From the NCBI GenBank assembly GCA_937136055.1, contig CAKZOD010000022.1, positions 202,713 through 266,712 on the forward strand: a stretch of 64,000 nt of DNA, read 5' to 3'. Positions 1 through 10,802 of this stretch are shown here, piece by piece; position 1 is the stretch's first letter, and each line of letters begins with the position of its first letter. This DNA is from an uncultured Oceanospirillaceae bacterium. GTDB taxonomy: Bacteria > Pseudomonadota > Gammaproteobacteria > Pseudomonadales > Balneatricaceae. The notes beneath the pieces were generated by a model. It saw only the letters and a program-made list of their open reading frames with translations, was not told where the DNA came from and did not search any database. A program made the translations under genes and the position numbers.

Positions 1-3000
1 GGGTCAAATGTTGTTTGTTACACCTCGCGAGGGAACGATTTCTCCTTGGTCAAGTAAGGCGACTGATATCGCAAAAAACTGCGGACTAGGGCAGATAACA
101 CGTTTAGAGCGTGGTGCCGCTGTGTATATCCACGCTGAGCAACCTTTATCTGAACAGGAATTAAACTCAATATTACCACTCATTCATGATCGAATGGTTG
201 AGCAAGTATTCGGATCTGTTGAGGCTGCTAGTGTTTTGTTTGAGCAGACAGAACCTGCGCCAATGCAGCGTGTGGATATATTAAAAGAAGGTAAAAGTGG
301 TTTAGTGGCTGCGAATGAAGCACTAGGCTTAGCCCTTGCCGATGATGAAATAGATTACTTAGTTGAAAGCTTTCAAGGGTTGAATCGTAACCCTTCAGAT
401 GTTGAGTTAATGATGTTTGCACAGGCAAACTCAGAACATTGCCGTCATAAAATCTTTAATGCATCTTGGGATATTGACGGTGAAGCACAAGAAAAATCAC
501 TTTTTTCAATGATTCGTAATACTAATGAGCTGGGTGGCGAGAATGTATTGTCTGCCTATAAAGATAATGCAGCGGTTATTGTTGGTAGTAAAGTACCCCG
601 TTTTTACCCGAGCCAAAACGCTCATCAGTACACTTATAATCAAGAATCTGTCGATATATTAATTAAAGTTGAGACACATAACCATCCTACTGCAATAGCG
701 CCATTTTCTGGGGCGGCAACGGGTTCAGGTGGCGAAATTCGCGATGAAGGAGCAACCGGTAGAGGTGGTAAGCCAAAGGCTGGTTTGACAGGCTTTAGTG
801 TTTCAGATTTAAAAATCCCTGGCTACGAACAGCCTTGGGAGTCAAATTACGGTAAACCAGATCGTATCGTTTCAGCACTCGATATTATGATTGAAGGGCC
901 AATTGGTGGGGCTGCGTTCAATAATGAATTTGGCCGACCAAATTTAAGTGGTTATTTCAGAACATTTGAGCAAGAAGTAAATGGTGCTGCTGGATTAGAA
1001 GTACGTGGTTATCATAAGCCGATAATGATCGCTGGTGGTATGGGGAATATCCGCGCTGAGCATGTTGAAAAAGGTGACATTGCAGTTGGTGCTAAGCTTA
1101 TTTGTTTAGGTGGCCCAGCAATGTTGATCGGCTTGGGCGGTGGTGCTGCCTCTTCAATGGCATCAGGTAGCTCAGCTGAAAGTTTAGATTTTGCATCTGT
1201 GCAGCGTGGCAACCCAGAGATGGAACGTCGCTGTCAGGAAGTTATCGACAGATGCTGGCAGATGGGTGAAGACAACCCAATCAGCTTCATACACGATGTA
1301 GGCGCGGGTGGTTTATCAAATGCTTTCCCAGAGCTAGTTAAAGATGGTGGCCGTGGCGGTAATTTTGAATTACGTAATGTGAATAACGATGAGCCGGGCA
1401 TGTCACCACTGGGTGTTTGGAGCAACGAGTCACAAGAGCGCTATGTATTAGCCGTTGATCCTGAGAATCTTCAATTATTTAGTGACTTATGTGAAAGAGA
1501 GCGTTGTCCTTTTGCGGTAGTTGGTGAAGCAATTGATGAACAGCATTTAACGTTAAATGATAAGCATTTTGATAATAAGCCTGTCGACTTACCGATGGAT
1601 GTATTGTTCGGTAAAGCGCCGAAAATGCACCGCTCAGTTATTAGGCAAGAATATAGCGTAAAAGAATTTGATACCTCAAAATTAGCACTGACAGAAGCTG
1701 TAGAGCGCGTATTGAGTTTACCTTCCGTTGCATCTAAATCTTTCTTGATAACAATCGGTGACAGAACGATCACAGGTCAAGTTGTTAGAGATCAAATGGT
1801 TGGGCCTTGGCAGGTTCCTGTTGCTGACTGCGCAGTGACTAGTGCTTCATACCAAGGCTATCGCGGTGAAGCCATGGCAATGGGTGAGCGTACACCGATC
1901 GCACTTGTTGATGCAGCTGCATCAGGGCGTATGGCAATAGCTGAGACGTTAACGAATATGGCATGTGCGCCTATTGCGGATATCAGTGATATTAAGTTAT
2001 CAGCAAACTGGATGGTTGCAGCAGGTCATGCCGGTGAAGATGAAAAGCTTTATGACACAGTAAAAGCAGTGGGAATGGAGTTATGCCCAGCGCTTGGAAT
2101 TACGATACCTGTGGGTAAAGATTCAATGTCAATGCGAACGCAATGGCAAGATGGCGAAGAGCAAAAAAGTGTTACTTCTCCAATGTCAGTAGTAATCTCA
2201 GGCTTTGCACCTGTTACAGATGTCAGAAAATCGTTAACGCCACAGCTGCGTACTGACTTAGGCGAGACGGATCTGATTTTGATTGATCTAGGTGAAGGTA
2301 AAAACCGCTTAGGTTTGTCCGCTTTAGCGCAAGTATATAATGAGGTGGGTCAGCAGGTTGCTGATGTTAATAGCCCTGAGTTGTTAAAAACATTCTTTGC
2401 GGCTATTCAAGCACTTAATGAGCAAGGTCATATTATTGCATACCATGATAGATCAGATGGCGGCTTGTTAGCGACAGTGGCTGAAATGTGTTTTGCAGGT
2501 CACAGTGGTGTTGATATTAACTTAGATATGCTGGCTAATGATGATGAGAGTTGCATTGGCGCGCTCTTTAATGAAGAGCTAGGTGGCGTTATTCAAGTTG
2601 CTAAAGATAAAACTATTGAAGTGTTAACTGAGCTAAATGCGGCGGGCTTAGGTGATATCTCGAGTGTGATAGGCTCTCTTAACTGGGATGATGAATTACG
2701 TATCCACTTTGACGATGAAGAGATTTATAGCGAAAAACGCGTAGCGCTTCAAAAAATTTGGTCTCGTACTTCCTATGAAGTGCAAAAGCTGCGTGATAAT
2801 CCTGAGTGTGCAGAGCAGGAATACAATGCAATTGATGATGTTGAGGATCCTGGGTTAAATGTTTCTTTAAGCTTTGATATTAATGAAGATATTGCTGCGC
2901 CGTATATCGCATCAGGTGTTCGTCCTAAAATTGCTGTATTAAGAGAGCAAGGAGTTAACGGGCAAATCGAAATGGCCGCTGCGTTTGATAAAGCAGGGTT

Positions 3001-3694
3001 TAATAGTGTCGATGTACACATGAGCGATATTCTGGCTCAACGTGTTTCATTGGAAGACTTCCAAGCGATGGTTGCTTGTGGTGGCTTCTCTTATGGTGAT
3101 GTACTTGGTGCTGGAGAGGGCTGGGCTAAATCAGTGCTCTTTAATAGTGTTGCAAGAGATCAGTTCGAGCGTTACTTTGAGCGTAGTGATAGCTTATCTC
3201 TTGGAGTATGTAATGGCTGCCAAATGATTTCTAACTTGCAGCAGATCATACCTGGTGCTGATCATTGGCCGAAGTTTGTCAGGAATAAGTCTGAGCAATT
3301 TGAAGGGCGCGTAGCGTTAGTTAAAGTTCAGAAATCTAACTCTATTTTCTTAAATGGTATGCAAGATTCTATTATGCCAATTGCTATTGCTCATGGTGAA
3401 GGGCATGCACAATTTGCTTCTTCGCAAGATTTATCCTTAGCAACGGATTCTGGCAGTGTAGCGTTAAGATATGTTGATAATCGTGGTCAAGCGACTGAGC
3501 AATACCCGCAAAACCCAAATGGTTCTCCTCAAGGGGTAGCCGGTATGAGCTCATTAGATGGTAGAGTAACAATTATGATGCCACACCCAGAGCGTGTATT
3601 CAGAGCGGTGCAAAACTCATGGGCGCCTGATGAATGGCAGGAAGATGGGGCTTGGATGCGTTTATTCAGAAATGCGCGTAAAGAGCTTTCTTAA
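1..3694 (+). CDS. purL: Phosphoribosylformylglycinamidine synthase (5' truncated)
   Basis: Converts FGAR plus glutamine and ATP to FGAM, the fourth step of de novo purine synthesis, in the cytoplasm. The frame is open back to the window edge. The first ATG (position 8) corresponds to about residue 76 of the E. coli enzyme, because the stretch [18 protein letters not shown] lies at the very beginning here, so the true start lies outside. About 1230 residues are visible of a usual ~1295. Numbered from that ATG, the synthetase half has the [11 protein letters not shown] and [14 protein letters not shown] motifs. The C-terminal class I glutaminase has its nucleophile Cys1068 (GVCNGCQ) and a His1193-x-Glu1195 pair (MPHPERVF). 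It is the large single-chain form typical of Gammaproteobacteria. A hairpin terminator follows the stop codon. Confidence 0.97.
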   Translation, partial: GQMLFVTPREGTISPWSSKATDIAKNCGLGQITRLERGAAVYIHAEQPLSEQELNSILPLIHDRMVEQVFGSVEAASVLFEQTEPAPMQRVDILKEGKSGLVAANEALGLALADDEIDYLVESFQGLNRNPSDVELMMFAQANSEHCRHKIFNASWDIDGEAQEKSLFSMIRNTNELGGENVLSAYKDNAAVIVGSKVPRFYPSQNAHQYTYNQESVDILIKVETHNHPTAIAPFSGAATGSGGEIRDEGATGRGGKPKAGLTGFSVSDLKIPGYEQPWESNYGKPDRIVSALDIMIEGPIGGAAFNNEFGRPNLSGYFRTFEQEVNGAAGLEVRGYHKPIMIAGGMGNIRAEHVEKGDIAVGAKLICLGGPAMLIGLGGGAASSMASGSSAESLDFASVQRGNPEMERRCQEVIDRCWQMGEDNPISFIHDVGAGGLSNAFPELVKDGGRGGNFELRNVNNDEPGMSPLGVWSNESQERYVLAVDPENLQLFSDLCERERCPFAVVGEAIDEQHLTLNDKHFDNKPVDLPMDVLFGKAPKMHRSVIRQEYSVKEFDTSKLALTEAVERVLSLPSVASKSFLITIGDRTITGQVVRDQMVGPWQVPVADCAVTSASYQGYRGEAMAMGERTPIALVDAAASGRMAIAETLTNMACAPIADISDIKLSANWMVAAGHAGEDEKLYDTVKAVGMELCPALGITIPVGKDSMSMRTQWQDGEEQKSVTSPMSVVISGFAPVTDVRKSLTPQLRTDLGETDLILIDLGEGKNRLGLSALAQVYNEVGQQVADVNSPELLKTFFAAIQALNEQGHIIAYHDRSDGGLLATVAEMCFAGHSGVDINLDMLANDDESCIGALFNEELGGVIQVAKDKTIEVLTELNAAGLGDISSVIGSLNWDDELRIHFDDEEIYSEKRVALQKIWSRTSYEVQKLRDNPECAEQEYNAIDDVEDPGLNVSLSFDINEDIAAPYIASGVRPKIAVLREQGVNGQIEMAAAFDKAGFNSVDVHMSDILAQRVSLEDFQAMVACGGFSYGDVLGAGEGWAKSVLFNSVARDQFERYFERSDSLSLGVCNGCQMISNLQQIIPGADHWPKFVRNKSEQFEGRVALVKVQKSNSIFLNGMQDSIMPIAIAHGEGHAQFASSQDLSLATDSGSVALRYVDNRGQATEQYPQNPNGSPQGVAGMSSLDGRVTIMMPHPERVFRAVQNSWAPDEWQEDGAWMRLFRNARKELS

Positions 3695-3711
3695 TGTTTA
3701 AATAGTAATAC

Positions 3712-3751
3712 GCCTTTGCAGGTTATGTTGAATAATTTGCAAAGGCTTTTC
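3712..3751 (+). terminator. Probable rho-independent terminator of purL
   Basis: The 9-bp arms gcctttgca and tgcaaaggc are separated by a rather long loop of 17 bases and followed directly by tttt. It lies 17 bases after the purL stop. Confidence 0.55.
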
Positions 3752-3905
3752 TGAGGGCTTAAATAATTACAGCTTAAAGTTAAACCTAATTGTATCGCTT
3801 AGCTTTTCTTGCATCCCACCAAAAACATCTCAAAACCTATCTTTAAAATCCCTCAACCAGTGTTTATAGATTTTGCATGGCAGCCATAATCAATAGCTAT
3901 GCTGC

Positions 3906-5183
3906 TTACTGAGAGATTAGAACATCGCCAGCTTGTATGTTGCTTTGTCCAGCAAAGCCGTTAACGGTTCCTTCAGCAGAGTTTGCTTGTACTTTTTTAA
4001 CGGTAAGTACTAAAGAGGTTTGGGTAAGTTCTATTGTTGGGTTTTGTTGATAATCATAGAATGTTGATTTTCGATACACATCAAACCTGTCTCCGCTTTT
4101 AATGCCCGCTGCACGGCCTGCTTTTAACCATAATTTGTTTTCGTTGGCGCGTGTGATTTCAACTGAAAAACTATTACAGCGCAGTGAGGCAGTGATTTCA
4201 TCTGCCATATTATCGAGTTCAGACTTAACCTGCTTGCCATAATCAAGCTGCCAAAAAGGGCTACTTGCAAATCCGAATTTCTGTCTGTCATTGTTGCCCC
4301 AAAGGCCTGCCGTGCGAAAGCTTTTTTGAGAAATGAGCGAGCCGGTAAGTCCGTCATGAACAAACATATCGACTTCAAAAGCACGCATGTATTTGCTGCT
4401 TAAGTAGTCGTATTTATTGTACTTATCTATAAAGTAGTTCTTTTGGCGAAAAACGCTAGGGGTTAACATTGAAATATCTCTAACAACTCCTGAAACAACA
4501 TACTGAACGCGCAGCTGGCGTGTTTGTTGTAATACGGTGGTTAAAGATCCTTGTGGTAGTTGTGCGCTTGCAGCAGTGCTTGGATCTGGTTGAAGCATTA
4601 AATTACCTGCATTTAGTGCTTCTATGTTTGCTTGGTTGCTTAAGCGGTGAGTAAGCTCAGAGGCAATGCTTGATTCAATATTTCTGAGACGACCGATTTG
4701 TGCTTGTCTTGGATTGATCATAGGGAAAGCAGCGATGGCAACACGCTTACGGTAGCCTTTGGCTGATTGGCCATTAGCACATTTATTATGGCTGTTTATT
4801 TTAACGCTAATGACAACGCTTAAGATATTACTGCTTATATTCTCGCTAATGACTTTGCTTCTACCTACGCTGGCAAGAGACTCAATGGATAGATTGTCTT
4901 GAACCAAAACACCTTGCTCTAGGTGCTGTTGAGTGCTGATAAATGCGCTGGCTTGCAGAGCTGCTTGTTGTTTTGCACGGGTGATAGCAATGTTGCGAGC
5001 ACTGGTTAAATCACCATTGACCACCACGGCTTGTCCAGTCGCTTGGACGGTGAGTGCATATGCACTGTGGCTTAAGCTCAAAATAATGATGAGAGAGCAG
5101 CTAGCAGGGCGTAAGGTTTTATAAAAAGCTAAGCATGCTCGTTCAGCAAAATTATTAAGTTGCTTCAAAATAGTCCGTATCAT
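3906..5183 (-). CDS. flgT: Flagellar assembly protein FlgT
   Basis: A 425-residue exported protein resembling FlgT, the periplasmic H-ring component that surrounds the basal body of Vibrio-type flagella. A basic N-terminus and hydrophobic stretch at about 28-43 end in an AYA-type signal peptidase I site. The mature protein starts with VQATGQAVVVNGD followed by an AR-x-AI-x-A pattern typical of the LPP20/FlgT N-terminal domain. The middle part (VAIAAFPM, then YVVSGVVRDIS) matches the TolB-N-like fold described for FlgT. The C-terminal ~75 residues resemble the FlgT C-terminal beta domain. It diverges from flgO-flgP, as in Vibrio, which supports the call. The n-region of the signal peptide is unusually long, so the start may be imprecise, but no internal ATG is available before the hydrophobic core. 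Confidence 0.85.
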   Translation of the reverse strand: MIRTILKQLNNFAERACLAFYKTLRPASCSLIIILSLSHSAYALTVQATGQAVVVNGDLTSARNIAITRAKQQAALQASAFISTQQHLEQGVLVQDNLSIESLASVGRSKVISENISSNILSVVISVKINSHNKCANGQSAKGYRKRVAIAAFPMINPRQAQIGRLRNIESSIASELTHRLSNQANIEALNAGNLMLQPDPSTAASAQLPQGSLTTVLQQTRQLRVQYVVSGVVRDISMLTPSVFRQKNYFIDKYNKYDYLSSKYMRAFEVDMFVHDGLTGSLISQKSFRTAGLWGNNDRQKFGFASSPFWQLDYGKQVKSELDNMADEITASLRCNSFSVEITRANENKLWLKAGRAAGIKSGDRFDVYRKSTFYDYQQNPTIELTQTSLVLTVKKVQANSAEGTVNGFAGQSNIQAGDVLISQ

Positions 5184-5486
5184 TGGTTGGCTGCTCGCTG
5201 TTTTTAAATGTATTTGTGCAGGTTAGAAGGCAAAGGGTGTTATCACAAGCATTTGAAAAAGATAAGTATATTGTAATAAGCATGATAAGTTTACTTTACC
5301 TTTAAAGATTCACACTATAATACATTTATGCATTTTAGCGAATAGTGCAGCTGCGCTTGATGAAATAATTTGGCTAAAATACGATATGCTACGAACAACG
5401 TTTAGGCAAGTCCGTTTACCTCTATTAAACTGAGCGGGGAATAGTGTAATATGATTGTTTTGTATGAGTTAAATAGGCAAGCGTCC
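5184..5486. other. Divergent flgT/flgO intergenic region
   Basis: No coding capacity recognised. It must carry the promoters for flgT (leftward) and flgOP (rightward). A perfect TATAAT lies at 5316-5321 on the plus strand, but no good -35 hexamer sits at standard distance. I could not find a convincing sigma-28 or sigma-54 promoter. Confidence 0.4.
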
Positions 5487-6170
5487 ATGAAAATAGTTTT
5501 AATGGCATTTATCGTTTTATTAAGCGGTTGTAATACTCAAAGTATCAAGGCACCTTTCAGCAATAATATGTCTGCGCAAGAAGCGCGTGCAATAGTTGAA
5601 AAGGCAATTGAAATTGATAGTTTATCGGAGTTTGCAAAACCATCACCGACGGCGCTAGCGCCAGTTGATCCTAACTTTTATGACCCTGTAAGTGAAGCTG
5701 TTGCACAAATGGCTGATCAGATGGTGTCGGGGCTGCGTCAAAATAGAGTAAAGCGCTTGCCTGTTGCAGTGTTGCCATTTAAGTCTTTAAAACACAGTGT
5801 TAATGATGATCTGTTTGGTGCAAGGGTTTCTGAAAGCTTTATTTTTCCGATGACTCAGCGTGGTTATAATATGGTTGACTATCGCGCAGTCAGTTTGGCT
5901 ACAACTCAAAAATCACCAGTTTCTAAAGGAACTCTGCCAGCTCTTCAGCAGCAATACAAAATTTACTATATTTTAACCGGCACCTATGCCAGACATGGCG
6001 ATGGTGTGGTGCTAAATGCACGTATATTGGATGTGATAACTCGACAAGTAGTTGCCACAGGGCAGTCGCATATTGCTTATAAACGATTGGAGAGTATGTT
6101 GCCAGGTTATGATCCTGTCAATGCGTTAAATAAAGGTTATATAATTGAAAACGGCATAGGACCGCAGTGA
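5487..6170 (+). CDS. flgO: Flagellar outer-membrane lipoprotein FlgO
   Basis: A lipoprotein of the FlgO family, required for stable outer-membrane anchoring and motility of polar flagella in Vibrio. From this start the signal peptide is MKIVLMAFIVLLSGC with lipid-attached Cys15. The mature part has the family region LPVAVLPFKSLK, a FIFPMTQRGYNMVDYRAV block and YYILTGTYARHGDGVVLNARI. The frame is open from an earlier ATG at 5451 with a gggga stretch 10 bases before it. I prefer the ATG at 5487 because it gives a compact lipoprotein signal peptide, with aggcaag upstream, but the earlier start cannot be excluded. It overlaps the GTG start of flgP, so the two are translationally coupled. Confidence 0.85.
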   Translation: MKIVLMAFIVLLSGCNTQSIKAPFSNNMSAQEARAIVEKAIEIDSLSEFAKPSPTALAPVDPNFYDPVSEAVAQMADQMVSGLRQNRVKRLPVAVLPFKSLKHSVNDDLFGARVSESFIFPMTQRGYNMVDYRAVSLATTQKSPVSKGTLPALQQQYKIYYILTGTYARHGDGVVLNARILDVITRQVVATGQSHIAYKRLESMLPGYDPVNALNKGYIIENGIGPQ

Positions 6171-6625
6171 TTATGAGATTAAACATTGGATTAAAAGCTA
6201 GCTTATTACTGTGTGTTTTAGGGTTGTCAGGGTGTGAGACAGTATCGAAAACGACCTCAAATTTTGCTAAAAAATTTAGTTCGGGCCCAGGAGTAGATTC
6301 GCAAACGTACAGAGCTACAGGTTATGCCCCTGTGAGCAAGCAGCCTGGGCGTACTCAGGGCGAAAAGGTTATTAATGCGATACGCGCATCTAAGTTACGT
6401 GCCTATCAAGAATTAGCGGCGATGGTGCATGGGCAGTATGTTACGAGTAATAGCACTGTACAGCAAATGGTGCTGGTAAATGATAATTTCAAAACAGCTG
6501 TTGCGGGTATAGTACGAGGGGCGAGGGTTGTTAAATCCTATCCAATTCAAGATGATGTTTACGCAACAATATTAGAAGTAAATAGTAATCAGCTGCAGCA
6601 GGCTTGGATAGTTAATAATAATTAG
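6167..6625 (+). CDS. flgP: Flagellar lipoprotein FlgP (LPP20 family)
   Basis: A small outer-membrane lipoprotein of the LPP20/FlgP family. With FlgO and FlgT it belongs to the accessory rings of Vibrio-like flagella. The signal peptide ends in LGLSGC (Cys23). The core is an amphipathic segment (AIRASKLRAYQELAAMVHGQ) followed by a VRGARVVKSYPIQDDVYATI beta region, which is the LPP20 signature. The GTG at 6167 overlaps the flgO stop and has AGGA five bases before it. An ATG two codons later (6173) is equally possible. A strong terminator follows, so flgOP looks like a two-gene operon. Confidence 0.85.
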   Translation: MIMRLNIGLKASLLLCVLGLSGCETVSKTTSNFAKKFSSGPGVDSQTYRATGYAPVSKQPGRTQGEKVINAIRASKLRAYQELAAMVHGQYVTSNSTVQQMVLVNDNFKTAVAGIVRGARVVKSYPIQDDVYATILEVNSNQLQQAWIVNNN

Positions 6626-6682
6626 GATGTGGCTCGGATTTGATGGGCTAATAAAATAAAGCGATTTGTAAGTAGATTGTAG

Positions 6683-6712
6683 AAAGGCCTGTTAGTGTTC
6701 ACAGGCCTTTTT
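6683..6712 (+). terminator. Rho-independent terminator after flgP
   Basis: Perfect 10-bp stem aaaggcctgt / acaggccttt with an 8-base loop and a run of T. It lies between the converging flgP and DUF1244 genes and could serve both. Confidence 0.85.
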
Positions 6713-6752
6713 ATTGTCAGTTTTTAGGTGTTTTGATCAGCAGTGTTACTCG

Positions 6753-7049
6753 CTATTTCTTAGCAAATGCCTTTTCAAATGCAGCTTGTTGTTCTTGGGT
6801 AGCAGGTAGCTGGTGTTTATCCTTCCAGCTATCGTAAGGCTCTTTATAAACGAGTTCACGAGCTTGATCGTAATCCACAGCTTCGCCACGCTCTTTCGCT
6901 TCACTCATGTACCATTTAGACAAGCAGTTGCGACAAAAGCCTGCCAGTATCATTAAGTCGATATTTTGTGCATCTTTTCTTGAGTCTAAATGGTCTAAGA
7001 GGCGTCTAAATACAGCGGCTTCAATTTCGGTTTGGGTTTGCTTATCCAT
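6753..7049 (-). CDS. DUF1244 family protein
   Basis: A 98-residue cytosolic protein of unknown function belonging to the widespread proteobacterial DUF1244 family. The family core is plain: LLDHLDSRKDAQNIDLMILAG followed by the conserved CRNCLSKWY with two cysteines three residues apart. The C-terminal third is charged (YDQARELVYKEPYDSWK). The CxxC pair and nearby acidic residues would suit metal binding, but that is inference. It lies downstream of glnD on the same strand, with 58 bases between them, so it may be co-transcribed. Confidence 0.85.
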   Translation of the reverse strand: MDKQTQTEIEAAVFRRLLDHLDSRKDAQNIDLMILAGFCRNCLSKWYMSEAKERGEAVDYDQARELVYKEPYDSWKDKHQLPATQEQQAAFEKAFAKK

Positions 7050-7107
7050 AGTGAATCTCTTTGTGTTGATTAAAATAATTAATTTGAAATCCTAAAATAT
7101 TAAAGTG

Positions 7108-9807
7108 TTATGTTAAAGCTGCGCTCACGCGTTGATCAAGCTTTTGGCAAATTTCATTTTGTAGGCTTTGCTTAATTGTAGCGTCTTCTAAAAGCTGGCC
7201 TTGGCTGTCAGTTATGAAAAATAAATCGACAGCTTTCTCGCCAACTATAGAGATAATTGCCTTGCAAACAATAATATTATAGTGAGAAAAAATGTCCCCT
7301 ATCACAGCAAGAAGGCCGGGTCTGTCAGGTGAAATAACTTCTACAAGAGTATAGTGGTTGCTTGCATCGACAGTGAAATTTACCTTGCTTGGTGTTGAGA
7401 AGAGCGTTAGTTGACGGCTAATTCGACGGCTGATAATTGATGAATAGTAATTATCTTGAGCTAGCTGCTGACAAATAGTTTCGCGAATTTTTTGCAGTGT
7501 TTTACTGTTATCTGGTATCGACTTGTTTTCTTGAGTTAGTAGGGTGTAGCTGCTAAACGTATACTCACTTTGTGTTTGGTAAATTCTTGCGTCTTGAACG
7601 CTTAAAGAAAGTTGATCTAATATGGCGACGGAGGCGGCGAATAAGTTATCGGCATTTTTAGTATAGATAAGCATGTCAGATGCACCTTCATGTAATCTTA
7701 ATGATGTTTTCTGAATGAGCACCAATGTTGGCTCGTTTTCCCCCATCTCAAGTATTGCTTTCGTGTGCCAAGCAATATTTTTGGCGCTTTCATGTATGAA
7801 ATAATCATCAGCAACACCTGACCACAAGCGTTGGATCTGCAACGGGGTAAGATGGCTATGCTCTAAAATTTCTAATGCTTCGTTTTGTACTTGCTCGATA
7901 AGGTCTTGTCGGTTAACGGGGTTGTCCAGGCCTCTTTTAAGTACGATTTTGGTCTCCGCGTACAGTTGGCGCATAAGCGAGGCGCGCCAGTTATTCCATA
8001 ATGTATTGTTGGTTGCGTTGATGTCAGCGACTGTCAATGTGTATAGATAATCTAGATGTGTAACATCGCCAACTTGTTCTGCAAATGCTTGGATTATTTC
8101 TGGGTCAGAAATATCTTTTCGCTGCGCGGTCATCGACATTAACAAATGATTGCGCACTAGCCAGGCAACTAATTGAGTGTCCCATTTTCCCAGTCGGTGT
8201 GTTTGGCAGAAAGTGACAACATCGATTGCGCCAAGTTCAGAGTGGTCGCCGCCTCTGCCTTTTCCTATATCGTGGTATAAAGCAGCTATATAGAGTAATT
8301 CGATTTTTGGCAGGCGGTTAACGACTTGATGTGCAATGGGGAACTGTTCTTTATGCTCACTGTGTCTAAATTGACGACATTTACGAATTACTTTTACTGT
8401 GTGGGCATCAACGGTGTAAATATGGAATAAATCATGCTGCATTTGGCCGACAATTCGGCCGAATTCAGGTAGGTAGCGGCCAAGAATCCCGTATCGAATC
8501 ATGCGTTTTAGTTCGGTAGATACGCCATCTTTTTGTCGTAAAAGCTCCATAAATAAACTAATGTTGCGAAGATCAGCACGAAAGTTTTCGTCAATTAAAT
8601 ACCAGTGTTCGCGAATTAGGCGAATAGTGGAAGCGCGCACACCCGATATCTCACGGTTTTGTGCGAGTAATACAAACAGCTCCATGAGTGCAAAGGGTTG
8701 GTGTTGAAAAACTTTGTCATGGGTCACTTCAAGAAAATTGTTGTGCAGCTGAAAGCGGCTGTTAATTTCTTGTATGTTACTTGGTAGATGTGTGTTCAGG
8801 CTTTCTTCAAAATACTGCAGTAAGATATCGTTGAAGCCAGTCATTTTCATGGCGACTCGATAATACCTCCCCATAAACTGCTCAACAGCGAGTTTGCCTT
8901 TTTGGTCTTTAAAGCCAAAGAAGTCCGCGAGCGTGCGCTGGTGGTCTAGTAATAATCTATCTTCTCGTTTTTTGTTGATCATGTGCAGCGCGTAGCGAAT
9001 TTTCCATAGATAGTGCTGCCCATTCGTGAGGATCTTTAGTTCGGATTCTGAGATGAACTCATGAGTGACAAGCTCATCTAGCAAGCTAACACCGAAGTAG
9101 CGTTTTGCGACCCAGCCTATAGTGTGGATATCTCTGAGGCCGCCAGGTGAGTTCTTAATATTCGGTTCTAAGTTGTATTCTGTATTGTTAGTGCGTTTGT
9201 GTCTTTGCTTTTGCTCTTGGGATTTTCCAATTAGGAAGTCTTTTGCTGACCAGGCTTCTTCTGAGGTGACACGCGCGTACATTTTTTCTCTTAATGCGTG
9301 GTTGCCAATGATAGTGCGGGACTCGATAAGATTGGTCGCAATGGTTAGGTCTTTTTGGGCTTGCTCGAAACAATCCTCTATGGAACGAACACTGGAGCCA
9401 ACATCTAGCTTTATGTCCCACAGGAAAGTCAGAAAGCTGCTGATGCTGTGGTTGTGGTTTTCAGGTTGTTCTTGATCAAAAAGAATGAGTAAATCAATGT
9501 CAGAATGGGGATGTAGTTCTCCGCGACCATACCCACCCACAGCAATTAACGAAACATGTTGTTCGTCGGGCCACTCAAATAAGCGCCATGCAAAGCCGAG
9601 AATTTTATCAAGAATACGCGAGCGCCCATAAATCAATTGCTGAATAGGTATGCCGGATTCAAATGCTGCATCCATGCGAGTGCACATTTTATTCAGTGCA
9701 TCTTTGAAAACAGGTATTTTCTGGGGGGAGTTTTCCAAATCATTGGTAAATGCTTGTGGGTCAAAAAATGCTTGGGTATCTAATTGTTCTATGTATTCTT
9801 TTAACAT
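7108..9807 (-). CDS. glnD: Bifunctional PII uridylyltransferase / uridylyl-removing enzyme
   Basis: The glutamine sensor of the nitrogen regulatory cascade: it uridylylates PII proteins when nitrogen is scarce and removes UMP when glutamine is high. It has 899 residues, the normal family length. The nucleotidyltransferase motif GGYGRGELHPHSDID is at about 91-105. The HD domain carries YHDIGKGRGGDHSELG, with the HD pair at about 511-512. Two C-terminal ACT domains follow; the last contains TLVEVISPDRPGLLAVIGDIF. The start ATG is preceded by ggga at five bases. It lies downstream of map, the same order as in E. coli. Confidence 0.97.
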   Translation of the reverse strand: MLKEYIEQLDTQAFFDPQAFTNDLENSPQKIPVFKDALNKMCTRMDAAFESGIPIQQLIYGRSRILDKILGFAWRLFEWPDEQHVSLIAVGGYGRGELHPHSDIDLLILFDQEQPENHNHSISSFLTFLWDIKLDVGSSVRSIEDCFEQAQKDLTIATNLIESRTIIGNHALREKMYARVTSEEAWSAKDFLIGKSQEQKQRHKRTNNTEYNLEPNIKNSPGGLRDIHTIGWVAKRYFGVSLLDELVTHEFISESELKILTNGQHYLWKIRYALHMINKKREDRLLLDHQRTLADFFGFKDQKGKLAVEQFMGRYYRVAMKMTGFNDILLQYFEESLNTHLPSNIQEINSRFQLHNNFLEVTHDKVFQHQPFALMELFVLLAQNREISGVRASTIRLIREHWYLIDENFRADLRNISLFMELLRQKDGVSTELKRMIRYGILGRYLPEFGRIVGQMQHDLFHIYTVDAHTVKVIRKCRQFRHSEHKEQFPIAHQVVNRLPKIELLYIAALYHDIGKGRGGDHSELGAIDVVTFCQTHRLGKWDTQLVAWLVRNHLLMSMTAQRKDISDPEIIQAFAEQVGDVTHLDYLYTLTVADINATNNTLWNNWRASLMRQLYAETKIVLKRGLDNPVNRQDLIEQVQNEALEILEHSHLTPLQIQRLWSGVADDYFIHESAKNIAWHTKAILEMGENEPTLVLIQKTSLRLHEGASDMLIYTKNADNLFAASVAILDQLSLSVQDARIYQTQSEYTFSSYTLLTQENKSIPDNSKTLQKIRETICQQLAQDNYYSSIISRRISRQLTLFSTPSKVNFTVDASNHYTLVEVISPDRPGLLAVIGDIFSHYNIIVCKAIISIVGEKAVDLFFITDSQGQLLEDATIKQSLQNEICQKLDQRVSAALT

Positions 9808-9910
9808 AAGCGTCCCGAAATTCTGGAAAAGGAGGGGTGATGCGGGAGGTTTTTGTGGCTACTAACATTAAGTGGGTGCTGAGTAGCCTTGTTATGCAGA
9901 TAAGCTGGGC

Positions 9911-10681
9911 TTAAAACGGTTCTTCACTTCGCTTTGTCAGTATTTCATAGCCATTAGATGTAACGAGAATAGTGTGTTCCCACTGAGCGGAAAGGCGTCT
10001 ATCGGATGTCTCAACGGTCCAGCCATCTTTCTTATTTAGCTTAACTTGGCGTTTTCCTGCGTTGATCATCGGCTCGATAGTAAAAATGTTACCTTCGGCG
10101 ATAACCTCTCCTGTACCAGCTCTTCCGTAGTGTAAGACTTGAGGGTCTTCATGGAAGCCTTTACCAATGCCGTGTCCACAATACTCACGTACAACGGAAT
10201 AATGGTTTTTTTCAGCATGTTGTTGAATAACATGGCCGAAATCTCCTAAGTGAGCACCTGGTTTTACAAGTTCGATTGCTTGATAAAGGCATTCTTGAGT
10301 GATTTCAACTAAGCGCTTAGCATGGGGTAGGGCTTTACCAACAAAGAACATTTTGCTGGTGTCACCATGATAGCCATCTTTAATAACAGTGATATCAATG
10401 TTTATGATGTCGCCGCTTTTCAATGGCTTGTCGTTTGGGATGCCGTGACAGACCACTTGGTTGATGGACGTGCAGATAGATTTTGGAAAACCGTGGTAAT
10501 TTAAAGGGGCGGGAATGGCCTTTTGGACATCAACAATATAGTCATGGCAAATTTGGTTGAGTTGATTGGTTGTGGTTCCTGCTACAACATGTTCTTCAAT
10601 CATTTCAAGAACTTCAGCAGCTAGTTTGCCTGCTACGCGCATTTTGCTGATTTCTTCAGCGTCTTTGATGAGTATCGCCAT
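9911..10681 (-). CDS. map: Methionine aminopeptidase type I
   Basis: Removes the initiator methionine from nascent proteins. At 256 residues it is the typical short type Ia form without N-terminal extension. Metal ligands are visible in order: Asp in NIDITVIKDGYHGD (two aspartates), His in GHGIGKGFHEDP, Glu in NIFTIEPM, and Glu in QWEHTILVT. It is divergent from rpsB, the usual arrangement (map | rpsB-tsf), and is followed by glnD after about 100 bases. Confidence 0.97.
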   Translation of the reverse strand: MAILIKDAEEISKMRVAGKLAAEVLEMIEEHVVAGTTTNQLNQICHDYIVDVQKAIPAPLNYHGFPKSICTSINQVVCHGIPNDKPLKSGDIINIDITVIKDGYHGDTSKMFFVGKALPHAKRLVEITQECLYQAIELVKPGAHLGDFGHVIQQHAEKNHYSVVREYCGHGIGKGFHEDPQVLHYGRAGTGEVIAEGNIFTIEPMINAGKRQVKLNKKDGWTVETSDRRLSAQWEHTILVTSNGYEILTKRSEEPF

Positions 10682-10802
10682 TGTTTGTTATTAACCTGCT
10701 TAAAAGATGGGTTGCTGCACTAATTGAAAATAGGGATTTAAGTGCAAATGCTATATACGATGCATTGTATCTAAAAACTGATCGGTGTTGGAGCTTTTTT
10801 CC

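Noticed and set aside
9122..9475. 117-codon plus-strand frame inside glnD
   Set aside because: Antisense shadow of the conserved uridylyltransferase domain; no independent support.
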